Assembly (NCBI GenBank): GCA_013204595.1
Contig: JABMNK010000133.1
Location: 1-64,000 of the forward strand
DNA: 64,000 nt
Direction of reading: 5' to 3'
Origin: Flammeovirgaceae bacterium
GTDB taxonomy: Bacteria; Bacteroidota; Bacteroidia; Cytophagales; Cyclobacteriaceae
Position 1 is the stretch's first letter. Each line of letters begins with the position of its first letter. Shown here piece by piece: positions 48,747-57,400 of the stretch. A program made the position numbers and the translations under genes. The notes under the pieces are model-generated. The model did not search any database, was not told the origin of the DNA, and saw only the letters and a program-made list of their open reading frames with translations.

Positions 48747-49100
48747 GACAATCTCTATCTTCAGCGAGTCGATAAAAACTTATCAAGGTGAAAATCAATT
48801 TTGACCATAACCAATTCGCTACTCGATATAGGTAAGAAAGAATCAAGCAAATAGTGGCTAGGAAAGTTGTGATCACTGCTATCTAAATACCTAGATCTTT
48901 TCCAGGTCATTGGATTTATGTCTAACTAATCGGCAAATAAAATTACAATAATTTAGATTTAATAGAAAAATTTAAAAATATCTACAATGAAATATATGTT
49001 TTCTCATAAAATTTTGTTTAATTAAAAATAAATGGAACATAATTCTCGATGATTCTGTTTTTTGAATAAGCTTATTTTGACAAACTAAACATACAAAACA
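48747..49100. other. Intergenic region upstream of the rhodopsin gene
   Basis: About 350 bp of very AT-rich DNA with no ORF or RNA gene that I can support. A TTATTTTG box at 49072-49079 resembles a -7 element with one mismatch but has no matching TTG at -33. The region likely holds the rhodopsin promoter. Confidence 0.45.
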
Positions 49101-49823
49101 ATGAATATATTACTAAATGCTATTTTGGCCCCCGGTGATTATGTGGGGTTTACGTTTTTTATAGGCAGCATGGCGATGTTGGCAGCTACTGTTTTTTTCT
49201 TTTTAGAAATGGGTAACGTGGCTGGAAAATGGAGAACTTCCCTGTTGATTTCTGGGCTAATTACTTTTATCGCAGCAGTTCATTATTTCTACATGAGAGA
49301 TTTTTGGGTAACGAACCAGACGTCTCCAACAGAATTTAGATATATTGACTGGATTTTGACTGTTCCTTTGATGTGTGTTGAGTTCTATTTGATTTTGAAA
49401 GCCTTTGGCGCGAAAATGGACCTTCTATGGAAAATGATTGTATATTCTCTTTGGATGCTTATTTTTGGCTATTTGGGAGAGACTGTTTTCAGAGATTCGA
49501 GTGCAATGTGGGGTGCCATCTCAACTTTAGGTTATGTTGGTATCTTTTATGAAGTATGGTTTGGATCTGCTAAAAAGCTATCTCAAGGATCAAATGATCC
49601 TCATTTACAAAAAGCGTTCAATACCTTAGCTTGGTTTATATTAGTTGGTTGGGCTATTTATCCTATTGGTTATATGGCTATACCCGGTGGATTATTAAGT
49701 GGGGTTTTACCTTTAGAATCTTTAGATATCATTTATAATATTGGAGATGCTATAAATAAAATCGGTTTTGGATTAGTGATTTATTCATTGGCTATAAGCA
49801 GCGGTAAAAAAGCGGAAGCGTAG
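49101..49823 (+). CDS. Proteorhodopsin, light-driven proton pump
   Basis: A 240-residue seven-helix membrane protein. Helix C reads RYIDWILTVPLMCVEFYLIL: D83 is the Schiff-base proton acceptor, T87 the middle residue and E94 the proton donor (the DTE set of proton pumps), and R80 is conserved. Met91 sits at the position that sets colour in proteorhodopsin (105 in the GPR numbering), consistent with green absorption. His61 matches the proton-affinity His75. Helix G has K220, the retinal Lys, in GDAINKIGFGL. It would build a proton gradient in light. The retinal enzyme gene blh follows in the same direction. Confidence 0.97.
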   Translation: MNILLNAILAPGDYVGFTFFIGSMAMLAATVFFFLEMGNVAGKWRTSLLISGLITFIAAVHYFYMRDFWVTNQTSPTEFRYIDWILTVPLMCVEFYLILKAFGAKMDLLWKMIVYSLWMLIFGYLGETVFRDSSAMWGAISTLGYVGIFYEVWFGSAKKLSQGSNDPHLQKAFNTLAWFILVGWAIYPIGYMAIPGGLLSGVLPLESLDIIYNIGDAINKIGFGLVIYSLAISSGKKAEA

Positions 49824-49840
49824 TAGTAAAAAATTAATTA

Positions 49841-49870
49841 AAAGAGGGTATTTTAATGCCCTCTTTTTTT
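49841..49870 (+). terminator. Terminator or attenuator between rhodopsin and blh
   Basis: AAAGAGGG at 49841-49848 pairs with CCCTCTTT at 49859-49866 around a 10-nt loop, followed by T to 49870. The T-tract ends right before ATG 49871, the likely blh start. An upstream in-frame ATG (49856) lies inside the loop. Readthrough would be needed for blh expression from the rhodopsin promoter. Confidence 0.8.
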
Positions 49871-50776
49871 ATGATTAAATATTTACAATACGGATTGGCT
49901 TTGGTTGTGGGATCACTTTATTTGGTGTTTATCCCTGACGATGATGTGACAAATATAGTTGCACTGACTGCTATTTTATTTTTTGGTGTCCCCCATGGAG
50001 CTATTGATCACAAAATCCATCTCAAATTCTCAAAAAAAAGTAGCGTTAAAAAATTCATTTTAATTTATGTCTTAGTGGGTTTGGGCTTTCTTTTATGGTG
50101 GGTTTTGATGCCACTGAAAGCGTTGTTGATATTTATTATTTTGTCGGCTTATCATTTTGGACAAGAATTGATTGAGGATATTGCCGAAACCCCAAAAGAC
50201 CCTATTCTTAATTTAAGTTGGGGATTAATTGTGCTAGTAAGTCCAATTATTTTGAAATTCAATGAACTGATGCCGACCTTAAATTTCATTGGCGTACAAC
50301 CGGCATCAACTATCTCGAAGGAAATCCAAATAATTACGATTTTAGTGATTCACTTGCTGAGCTACTCTTATTTGGGTTATCTTTTTTTTAAAGGAGTGAT
50401 TCATAAAACAGCCGTTTTTCGTTTGGTCCTTTTTTCTATTTACTTAATGCTGAGTTATTTCATACTTCCCTTTATTGTCGCTTTTGCTCTTTATTTCGTT
50501 TTATTTCATTCAATCAATGCGATGCGGCACCAATTTTTTTGGATGAAAGACCGCACTACTGAATATACATTCGTTTCTTTCTTAAAAGACCTAAGTCCTT
50601 TTACCTTACTGACCATTGTGGGAATGTCTGGTTTGATTTATTATTTAGATCCCGCTGACTGGTCTGTGTTTTTTACCTATTTTTTTGTCTTTATTTCTTT
50701 ATTGACCTTACCGCATGCCATTCTGTTTGATGAACTGTATTTATCCAAGAATACCACAAATCAGCCCAAAGGGTAA
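49871..50776 (+). CDS. blh: Blh, beta-carotene 15,15'-dioxygenase
   Basis: 301 residues from ATG 49871 (the 49856 ATG adds MPSFF and sits in a terminator loop). It is a membrane enzyme that splits beta-carotene into two retinals, the chromophore of the adjacent rhodopsin. Histidine landmarks match Brp/Blh proteins: PHGAIDH (H42, H47), SAYHFGQE (H95), LFHSINAMRH (H213, H220) and LPHAILFDE (H282). About eight spans are predicted. No carotenoid synthesis genes are in the window, so the precursor must come from elsewhere in the genome. Confidence 0.95.
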   Translation: MIKYLQYGLALVVGSLYLVFIPDDDVTNIVALTAILFFGVPHGAIDHKIHLKFSKKSSVKKFILIYVLVGLGFLLWWVLMPLKALLIFIILSAYHFGQELIEDIAETPKDPILNLSWGLIVLVSPIILKFNELMPTLNFIGVQPASTISKEIQIITILVIHLLSYSYLGYLFFKGVIHKTAVFRLVLFSIYLMLSYFILPFIVAFALYFVLFHSINAMRHQFFWMKDRTTEYTFVSFLKDLSPFTLLTIVGMSGLIYYLDPADWSVFFTYFFVFISLLTLPHAILFDELYLSKNTTNQPKG

Positions 50777-50828
50777 GTGCGTTTTTCATTCAGGTCTTTA
50801 TTATCCGCCCGCTGCTATATTCAAGGCT

Positions 50829-50858
50829 AACTCAACCCCAGTTGCGGAGTTTTTTTTT
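50829..50858 (+). terminator. Intrinsic terminator after blh
   Basis: AACTCAAC (50829-50836) pairs with GTTG and AGTT (50841-50844 and 50848-50851, bulge CGG) around loop CCCA, then T to 50858. It ends 2 nt before the stop codon of the convergent membrane gene. Confidence 0.72.
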
Positions 50859-50859
50859 G

Positions 50860-51798
50860 TTAACCCAATTCCTCCTCAAATTTATTGTGAATCATTAGGA
50901 TGAGCAGGCCGAATACGATGGCACCGATAATGAGTCCTATGTTTAATAGTCCAGTTACTGAGAAGGATAAGCGAATCAAGATGGTTGAAATGATAAATCC
51001 AGAATTACGGATGACCTTATGAAATTTATCTGTATAATAAAAGGAGGCTAATAATAAAATCACGTCTACCACGATCAAAAGGGTGAAAAACTCATCAAAA
51101 AATATGTTGTTGATATCTTTAAATGAGGTTTCAATCACGACCTCAAGATTGAAAAGGGCAAACATCCAATTTGAAAAACTATACGTCGCAATAATGATGA
51201 GTATAGGAACTAAACTGGCCGCTATGACTTTTTTCAATGTTATAAAACCATCAATATTACTCGTTATTATTTTTCTAGGTTCTGAATGTTTAGGTCTACT
51301 TTGCTTGTAAAAAAGATAGAGTAGATAAAACATTACCACGGAGGCAATAATGTCGAAAGTAAATTGCAAGTCATTTTTAATTTCAAACCAATTAGAGGAA
51401 AGTTTTAATTCCGACAGGTCTTTGAAAAGCCGTCTGATGACGATGAGCGTGATGATCTCATATTGTTTGCCAATATAAGTGGTTATGGATCTTGGTAAAT
51501 AGTAGATAACCAGGTAGACTTCATACAATAAAATAAATGAAAAAGGGGTATAGATGGCTGCTATGGGACTGTCAAAAAGACTAGATGCTAAGTGGATTAA
51601 TTTGAGTTGAACTAATAAAATAAGTATCAGATGTACTACAAAACTCCCTATTGCAATACTTAAAATGACTTTCTCACTTCTTTTTTTAGTGGTCTCGGAA
51701 AGTAAGTAACGAAATATATTTTGGATATTATTTTTCAGGTTTTGAGATTTTACGGAACGTAGATAAGTTGTTTTGAAGGCCAAAAAAACGTTGCCCAC
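50860..51798 (-). CDS. Multi-span membrane protein of unknown function
   Basis: A 312-residue protein with about seven or eight hydrophobic spans: two or three near 45-105, then about 150, 190, 232, 265 and 285. A conserved-looking soluble loop RSITTYIGKQYEIITLIVIR with RRLFKDLSELKLSSN lies between spans near residues 110-145. The carboxy end is acidic (NKFEEELG). I do not recognise its family. It converges on the rhodopsin-blh pair and has no operon partner, so a link with light sensing is only positional. Confidence 0.75.
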   Translation of the reverse strand: MGNVFLAFKTTYLRSVKSQNLKNNIQNIFRYLLSETTKKRSEKVILSIAIGSFVVHLILILLVQLKLIHLASSLFDSPIAAIYTPFSFILLYEVYLVIYYLPRSITTYIGKQYEIITLIVIRRLFKDLSELKLSSNWFEIKNDLQFTFDIIASVVMFYLLYLFYKQSRPKHSEPRKIITSNIDGFITLKKVIAASLVPILIIIATYSFSNWMFALFNLEVVIETSFKDINNIFFDEFFTLLIVVDVILLLASFYYTDKFHKVIRNSGFIISTILIRLSFSVTGLLNIGLIIGAIVFGLLILMIHNKFEEELG

Positions 51799-52133
51799 TA
51801 ATTAAGTTAATTTACTTACTAATTTAACGAAATCCAACGTAATTACCTCAAAATATAGTTTGTGAATATTAATAAAAGCTGGAGTATGTCGAGTTTAATC
51901 AAGGTAGTTATTCCCTTTTTTAAAGTGCTGTAAATTCACCTTCTAGTGGTAATCATTCCTATTAAATAATGGTATTTGACAGGTTATTATGGATGATTTT
52001 AGAGGATTAGTGACAAAAGGCCTTATTTCCCGATAGTTGCTTTTCATTAGGGGTGAATCTAGAGGGCTGAAATCATAGAACTAACTTTTTTTAATTACTG
52101 TTAATAAATTACACATTTTAGAGACCGTTTGTT
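51799..52133. other. Intergenic region between divergent genes
   Basis: About 335 bp of AT-rich DNA between the membrane protein and the alpha/beta hydrolase. I see no RNA gene, ORF or strong repeat; both promoters should lie here but none matches the phylum consensus clearly. Confidence 0.4.
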
Positions 52134-52922
52134 ATGATTAATTTCAATGTCATTTCTAATCCTAAATCAAACATTTGGATTGTATTCATTCATGGGGCTG
52201 GGGGGAGTATTCGAACGTGGAATCGTCAAGTGGGAGCTTTGCAGCAACATGCTAAATTGTTGTTATTGGATTTGAGGGATCATGGGGCATCTGAGCCGGT
52301 CAACCCCTCGCCAGACCAATATGATTTTGCATTGATCTCCAGTGACATCAAAGAAGTAATGGATCATTTAGAGATATCAAAGGCCCATTTCATTACCCTT
52401 TCCTTGGGAACTGTATTGATTCAGGATTTTTCAATGCGTTATCCCAGTTATATCGGGAAAGTAGTGATGGCTGGAGGTGTTTTTAAGGCCAATTTCATTT
52501 TAAAATGCTTCATCCACACTGCAAAAACATTAAATAACATCTTACCATTCGCTACGATGTATCGTTTATGCTCCTATATACTCATGCCGCGAAAAAGAAA
52601 CCAAACTTCTCGAAAAATATATCAACGTGAAGCACAGAAGTTGACCAGAGCGTCATACATGCGCTGGGTTTCGCTTTCCAAATATTTTATAAAATCATTG
52701 AAGCTCTTTTCTAAGACCAAAAGTTCCTTTGAGAACCTCATTATTATGGGAGGACAAGATTATGTCTTTCTCAGTGGAGCTCGGAAGTATTCAAAAAATC
52801 AGCCTAAATCAACGTTTATTATTATCCCTACTGTGGGTCATATTTGTAATATAGATGGTAGAAATGCATTTAATAATCATGTCATTGAGTTTTTATTTCA
52901 AAATCAATTAGCGGGCAAATAG
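52134..52922 (+). CDS. Alpha/beta-fold hydrolase
   Basis: A 262-residue alpha/beta hydrolase. The oxyanion-hole motif is HGAGG at 20-24, the nucleophile elbow is TLSLGT with S90 (the first Gly of GxSxG is Thr88), an acid is likely the Asp in GGQDYVF and the His is in VGHICN. The cap region holds many basic residues (MPRKRNQTSRKIYQREAQK). Substrate is unknown. It stands alone. Confidence 0.85.
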   Translation: MINFNVISNPKSNIWIVFIHGAGGSIRTWNRQVGALQQHAKLLLLDLRDHGASEPVNPSPDQYDFALISSDIKEVMDHLEISKAHFITLSLGTVLIQDFSMRYPSYIGKVVMAGGVFKANFILKCFIHTAKTLNNILPFATMYRLCSYILMPRKRNQTSRKIYQREAQKLTRASYMRWVSLSKYFIKSLKLFSKTKSSFENLIIMGGQDYVFLSGARKYSKNQPKSTFIIIPTVGHICNIDGRNAFNNHVIEFLFQNQLAGK

Positions 52923-52992
52923 TTCAAAAAGTCAATGATTCGTACGCTAGTTTTTTCACATAATTAGAGATTCTCAAATACCCATTGAGCGG

Positions 52993-55740
52993 TTACTCTT
53001 TTTTGGATACTTTGGGCTGAGGATTGAACCAAAATGAGGTGTTGATGGGGTGTACTTTCGCCACGTTTTGATTGAATAACAATGCGTTAAATAGGATTCG
53101 AAAAGTCCCCATCGGTTGGCCGCGCCACTGTGGCTGAAACCCTAGTAATATCACATGTCCGCTACCATGATGTACGTCTAGGGCGGCCGCATATCCATTC
53201 AAATAGTTACTTCCCAATAAATATCCAGAACTCAATGCAGATCCGTCGGTTTGGTATTTGGCCAATGCTTCACCCTTAAATCCTTCTAAAGTGCCAAATA
53301 CGGGACTTCTAGAGACAATGACATGGGTTTGTGGTGGCATGCCGGCCATAATTGGATGCGTTTCATTAGTGGTCACTTCCAAAATAGAGCCACCTGTGAA
53401 AAAATCTTCGCTTTCCAAAGATCCTACAACATTCTTTACGGGCAAGAAAAGTGATTCAATGGCGAAATCACTACTTTGATTCATACATACCAAAGTACCT
53501 CCTGTAGTCACGAAATGATTCAAATTCCGAATACCCTGATGGCCAAGCCCTCCTTCGTACTGAGGCGGGACAACTCCCTTTTGGTAACCATTTTCAATCA
53601 TACCAGGTCTTTCAGAGGCCATAAGTATGATATCAAATCGATCATTTAGATTACCCGAAGTAAAGTCTGAGTTGCGAAGGCTTGTATAAGGGATAGCAAA
53701 TTGATCAAGAATCCATCGGGTCCAGCCCATGTCCATGCTGGCACTCCATGGGCGGTAGACACCTATTCTCGGGTGAACGGCTGTGCCGCTCGAGGTATTG
53801 GTTAAGGAGCCATTTATGGCAAAGTCCGATACCCATTGATTGATTTGACTACGCGAAGCACCCGCTATCAGGTATTTGTGCTCTTTTTCAACATATTTAA
53901 CGTTCAATTTTTTTGCCCAAGCTTCAGCCATGACTCGAAAGCTATTATTTTCTTTGGGATCTAATAGTACGTTGGCACCGGCACCTTTTAGGCTACCAGG
54001 GAGTGGCTGAATACCCGCCGCTACTGCATTTGTATTGAAGCCAACACCTGGTGCAAAATCAACTTTACTTACGTCCGATCCACTCTTATTGTCCCAAGAT
54101 ACAGGAATCCCTTCAACAGGAACCAAGGCGTTTCTGACCGATTCTGGTAATGGAGAGGAGGCTGCGATAACTGCCAATTCAAGTTGATAATGTAATGTCC
54201 ATCCCGCGGCGTCATAAGGCTGTTCTGGAGGACCTCCTGGATATTCCCGGAGATCTGGATATACCTGAACATCAAGTAGTTGTCTTGGTAATTCGGCAAA
54301 TTCTTGGTCCATAGGGATGACCCAAGTACCCTTTGGATAGGCAATGCCATCAAATAGAATGTCTTGATTTAATTGAGAAATTTGCACACCGTTGAACGCG
54401 AGTCGTTTCAAAAGTTCAACGGGTCTAATGGGGTCGCGTTGTTTTTGAGGAATGAAATAAGCATAGGGGGGTTCGGATCGGTACTTTTCGATTGTTTTTT
54501 TTGCTGATTGATATTTATTGAAAAGGAGCACGTCAGAGTATTTGGAAGCATAATCAAGGACTGCGATTGAGGCCGTTTGCATATAGGTAACAGCATCTGC
54601 CAACCGCCACCAACCGCCTTTCCACGGACTTGAATAAAGAGATTCTAATCGAAAATCTTTTTTGTCCTCAGGAAAATCCTTCAATGTGTAGAAGTAAGGG
54701 GTAGCGTACCGATATAAGGCAGTTTCAGTCCAGAAGGATGGGATATTTTGCAATACAGGCAAATAATCCAAATAACCAGGGTACCAAGCGTCAAATCCTT
54801 TGCCCATGTGAACAGCACCAGGTAATCCTGCCGTTTCAAGTTCTTGTGCGATGGCCATTCCAATCATGTTAATTTCTCGACCTACGATGGCAGGCATTTG
54901 GGTGGCCACAGGCTCTGCAAAAGGAGGCAGCCAAATGCGGGTAGGAAAAGGAGAAGATTGGTGATGGACATGGATGATGTTTGGCTCCCATTCACGCCAC
55001 ACCCTTGTGACGTTTCTAGATTCAATCATGTTGATCATGTAACCATCCCGGTCATTGTCATGTCCGACATATTTCTGATAAAGCCAAGGTACCGGCGCAG
55101 CTTCATAAGGCGTTCCTACATTTTCGGCATACCAATTGGCGACGATGTCTTGACCATCTGGATTAAGCGATGGCCATAGTAAGAGCACCACGTCGTCAAG
55201 AATTCTTTTGACTTTTTCATCTTCGGCATGGCTGATTAAATAATGAGCCAACGAAATGGTATGTTGCGCACCGGCGACTTCGGTTGCGTGCAACCCACCA
55301 TCAATATGGACGATGGGTTTGCCTTCTTTGGAGAGCGCCTTGGCTTGGGCGACGGTAAGTTCTCCGGGATGCGCAAGCAATTGCGAGATTTCTTTGTATC
55401 GTTCGATATGCTCCGAATTTTCCTTGGAAGTAATGATGGCATAATACCAAGGTCTGCCTTCGGAGGTTTCGCCTAAGTATTTCAGGGTTACCAGGTCACT
55501 CGCTGCGGCGAGTTGGTGGAAATAGTCCAAAGATTGCTCGTAGTTGGCCAGCTTGAAATCTGTGCCAATTTCAAATCCAAATACAGATTCAGGCGTAGGA
55601 ATGGTAACTTTTTGGGCGAAACTTATCGGTGCCCACATGAATATCATCAACAGACTGGTGGCTATTCGTCTTAATAGGTCACTTTGACTTCTACAAATAG
55701 TTTTGAGCATCATGGATAGGTCTAGGTCTTTTATTTTCAT
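52993..55740 (-). CDS. M14-family zinc carboxypeptidase-like protein
   Basis: A 915-residue exported protein with a signal peptide ending at SFAQ. The M14 peptidase domain covers about 50-400; the first zinc motif is H151-x2-E154 in DGGLHATEVAG, and LWPSLNPDGQD follows. RVWREWEPNIIHVHHQSS contains further His that may complete the site. The large C-terminal half is not a domain I recognise; it may carry a class I glutamine-amidotransferase-like fold (GHQGIRNLNHFVTTGGTLVC). Many marine Bacteroidota have this architecture for peptide use. Confidence 0.85.
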   Translation of the reverse strand: MKIKDLDLSMMLKTICRSQSDLLRRIATSLLMIFMWAPISFAQKVTIPTPESVFGFEIGTDFKLANYEQSLDYFHQLAAASDLVTLKYLGETSEGRPWYYAIITSKENSEHIERYKEISQLLAHPGELTVAQAKALSKEGKPIVHIDGGLHATEVAGAQHTISLAHYLISHAEDEKVKRILDDVVLLLWPSLNPDGQDIVANWYAENVGTPYEAAPVPWLYQKYVGHDNDRDGYMINMIESRNVTRVWREWEPNIIHVHHQSSPFPTRIWLPPFAEPVATQMPAIVGREINMIGMAIAQELETAGLPGAVHMGKGFDAWYPGYLDYLPVLQNIPSFWTETALYRYATPYFYTLKDFPEDKKDFRLESLYSSPWKGGWWRLADAVTYMQTASIAVLDYASKYSDVLLFNKYQSAKKTIEKYRSEPPYAYFIPQKQRDPIRPVELLKRLAFNGVQISQLNQDILFDGIAYPKGTWVIPMDQEFAELPRQLLDVQVYPDLREYPGGPPEQPYDAAGWTLHYQLELAVIAASSPLPESVRNALVPVEGIPVSWDNKSGSDVSKVDFAPGVGFNTNAVAAGIQPLPGSLKGAGANVLLDPKENNSFRVMAEAWAKKLNVKYVEKEHKYLIAGASRSQINQWVSDFAINGSLTNTSSGTAVHPRIGVYRPWSASMDMGWTRWILDQFAIPYTSLRNSDFTSGNLNDRFDIILMASERPGMIENGYQKGVVPPQYEGGLGHQGIRNLNHFVTTGGTLVCMNQSSDFAIESLFLPVKNVVGSLESEDFFTGGSILEVTTNETHPIMAGMPPQTHVIVSRSPVFGTLEGFKGEALAKYQTDGSALSSGYLLGSNYLNGYAAALDVHHGSGHVILLGFQPQWRGQPMGTFRILFNALLFNQNVAKVHPINTSFWFNPQPKVSKKE

Positions 55741-55794
55741 TGGGTCATATTTATTAAACGCATTACGTTAATCAATTAATAAGGCCTTAAGATG

Positions 55795-55838
55795 CAAAAA
55801 AACCCCTATTGGTGCAAAATAATAGCCCAACGGGGGTT
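55795..55838 (-). terminator. Intrinsic terminator of the 55856 gene
   Basis: On the minus strand the stem is AACCCC with TTGG, pairing with CCAA and GGGGTT (55801-55812 with 55827-55838), followed by a run of T. It separates the upstream small membrane gene from the M14 peptidase gene. Confidence 0.75.
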
Positions 55839-55855
55839 CTTACTATTTGATCGTT

Positions 55856-56260
55856 TTATTTTTGCTTATCAAGCGTCCAGCCTATAGCAGCACCCGCAAA
55901 GGCACCCAACGCGGCGGATATAACCGTATCAGTGATTACAAAGGAGGTTTCATAAAAGCTTAGCATGCTTAAATTATTCAAGTTGGCAATCATCCAAATA
56001 CCGCCGGCAAACCATATTCCATTTAAAGCACCACTTTTCAGGGTATTAAAGTTCATTTTATCAAAGCTATAGGCCATCAAAAGTGACTGAACAAGGCCAG
56101 CGCCCATTCCAATCATCAAATCGGGCTCTGTTTTGATGGAGGCAGGATATTTTTCCATCAATGCGACCATCAGTTTTTCATAATAGAGAAAATAGGAGAT
56201 AGATCCAAATATAAAAGAGGCGACAAAGCCCGCTAAAGTGGTTAGTATTAATTTTTTCAT
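55856..56260 (-). CDS. Small membrane protein (four-span, DUF1761-like)
   Basis: 134 residues from ATG 56260; the frame opens at 56338 but the extra 26 residues are hydrophilic and lack a start context. Four hydrophobic segments with small-residue motifs (TLAGFVASFIFGSISYFLYY and ALGAFAGAAIGWTLD) suggest a small integral membrane protein. It resembles DUF1761-type proteins loosely; function is unknown. It is followed by a strong terminator. Confidence 0.65.
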   Translation of the reverse strand: MKKLILTTLAGFVASFIFGSISYFLYYEKLMVALMEKYPASIKTEPDLMIGMGAGLVQSLLMAYSFDKMNFNTLKSGALNGIWFAGGIWMIANLNNLSMLSFYETSFVITDTVISAALGAFAGAAIGWTLDKQK

Positions 56261-56457
56261 TAGTATAAGGGTTGATTGTTTTTTCCTACTCGTATGGCTT
56301 TTCGGTTGCGCCCCGTTTTTAGTGCTTTCTGGCTCCAATCACTAAGAAAGATAAACAACTTTTCGAAAACAAACAGCTACTTTTAAACTAATCTCATCAC
56401 GTTAACTAAGTAATTTCATTATTTTAGGGACGATGCTAGCTACGCGCATCAAAATAT

Positions 56458-57342
56458 TTAATCAATAAACCTTTTGGTAAGATCCCCATAGGCATCAATA
56501 CGCCTATCTCTAAAGAAAGGCCATATCCTCCTGACTTTTTCTGTTTTACTTTTATCAATCTCGATTACATGATGGCAAGGATGGGTTTGATCCGCTTCCC
56601 ACAGAATTTCTCCTTGAGGCCCCGCGACAAAGCTAGAGCCCCAAAATTCAATGCCTTGAGTGACTTGCGTCCAGTTGGGTTCAAATCCCACCCGATTCAC
56701 ACTGATGACGGGTAATCCATTGGCGATGGCATGGGCCCGCTGCGCGATCATCCAGGCTTCGCGTTGGCGGGTTTTTTCTGCAGTTGTATCCGTTTTTTCA
56801 TAGCCAATGGCTGTTGGATAGATGAGTAATTCTGCCCCAGCTAGGGCCATCAATCTAGCCGCTTCAGGATACCATTGATCCCAGCAAATGAGTACGCCAA
56901 TTTTGCCTAAGGAGGTTTGTATCGGATGAAACCCTATATCGCCAGGCGTAAAATAGAATTTTTCATAGTATGCAGGATCATCTGGAATGTGCATTTTCCT
57001 ATATCTTCCTGCCTCTGTCCCATCTTTGTCAAATACGACAGCGGTATTGTGATAGATGCCCGACGCTCTTTTTTCAAAAAGTGAGGTGACCAATACGATA
57101 CCCAAAGATTTAGCAATGGTGGAAAAACGATCATAAGTAGGACCAGGAAAGGGCTCTGCCAAGTCAAACATGGCGGGTTCTTCTGCTTGACAAAAATAAA
57201 TGCTGCTGTGTAATTCTTGAAGGACGATCAGCTTAGCACCTTTTGCCGCACATTCTTGAATTTCAGTAAGACTTTTCGCGATATTTTCTTCCTTTTTTTC
57301 GGAACAACTTTGTTGAACAATTCCAACCTTTAATTTCCCCAT
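56458..57342 (-). CDS. aguB: N-carbamoylputrescine amidase
   Basis: A 294-residue nitrilase-superfamily enzyme that converts N-carbamoylputrescine to putrescine, ammonia and CO2. The catalytic triad is E43 (LIVLQELHSS), K116 (YRKMHIPDD) and C153 (VLICWDQWYPE). The SVNRVGFEPN segment is typical of AguB. It lies 58 nt downstream of aguA, which supplies its substrate, so the two form the agmatine route to putrescine. Confidence 0.94.
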   Translation of the reverse strand: MGKLKVGIVQQSCSEKKEENIAKSLTEIQECAAKGAKLIVLQELHSSIYFCQAEEPAMFDLAEPFPGPTYDRFSTIAKSLGIVLVTSLFEKRASGIYHNTAVVFDKDGTEAGRYRKMHIPDDPAYYEKFYFTPGDIGFHPIQTSLGKIGVLICWDQWYPEAARLMALAGAELLIYPTAIGYEKTDTTAEKTRQREAWMIAQRAHAIANGLPVISVNRVGFEPNWTQVTQGIEFWGSSFVAGPQGEILWEADQTHPCHHVIEIDKSKTEKVRRIWPFFRDRRIDAYGDLTKRFID

Positions 57343-57400
57343 AGTAGTTCAATTTTAAAGTAATTTAATGGCAATTTGTATAATTATAAAATTGACGATC

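Noticed and set aside
48747-49100. Promoter of the rhodopsin gene
   Set aside because: Only a one-mismatch -7 box was found, with no -33 TTG, so I do not call it.
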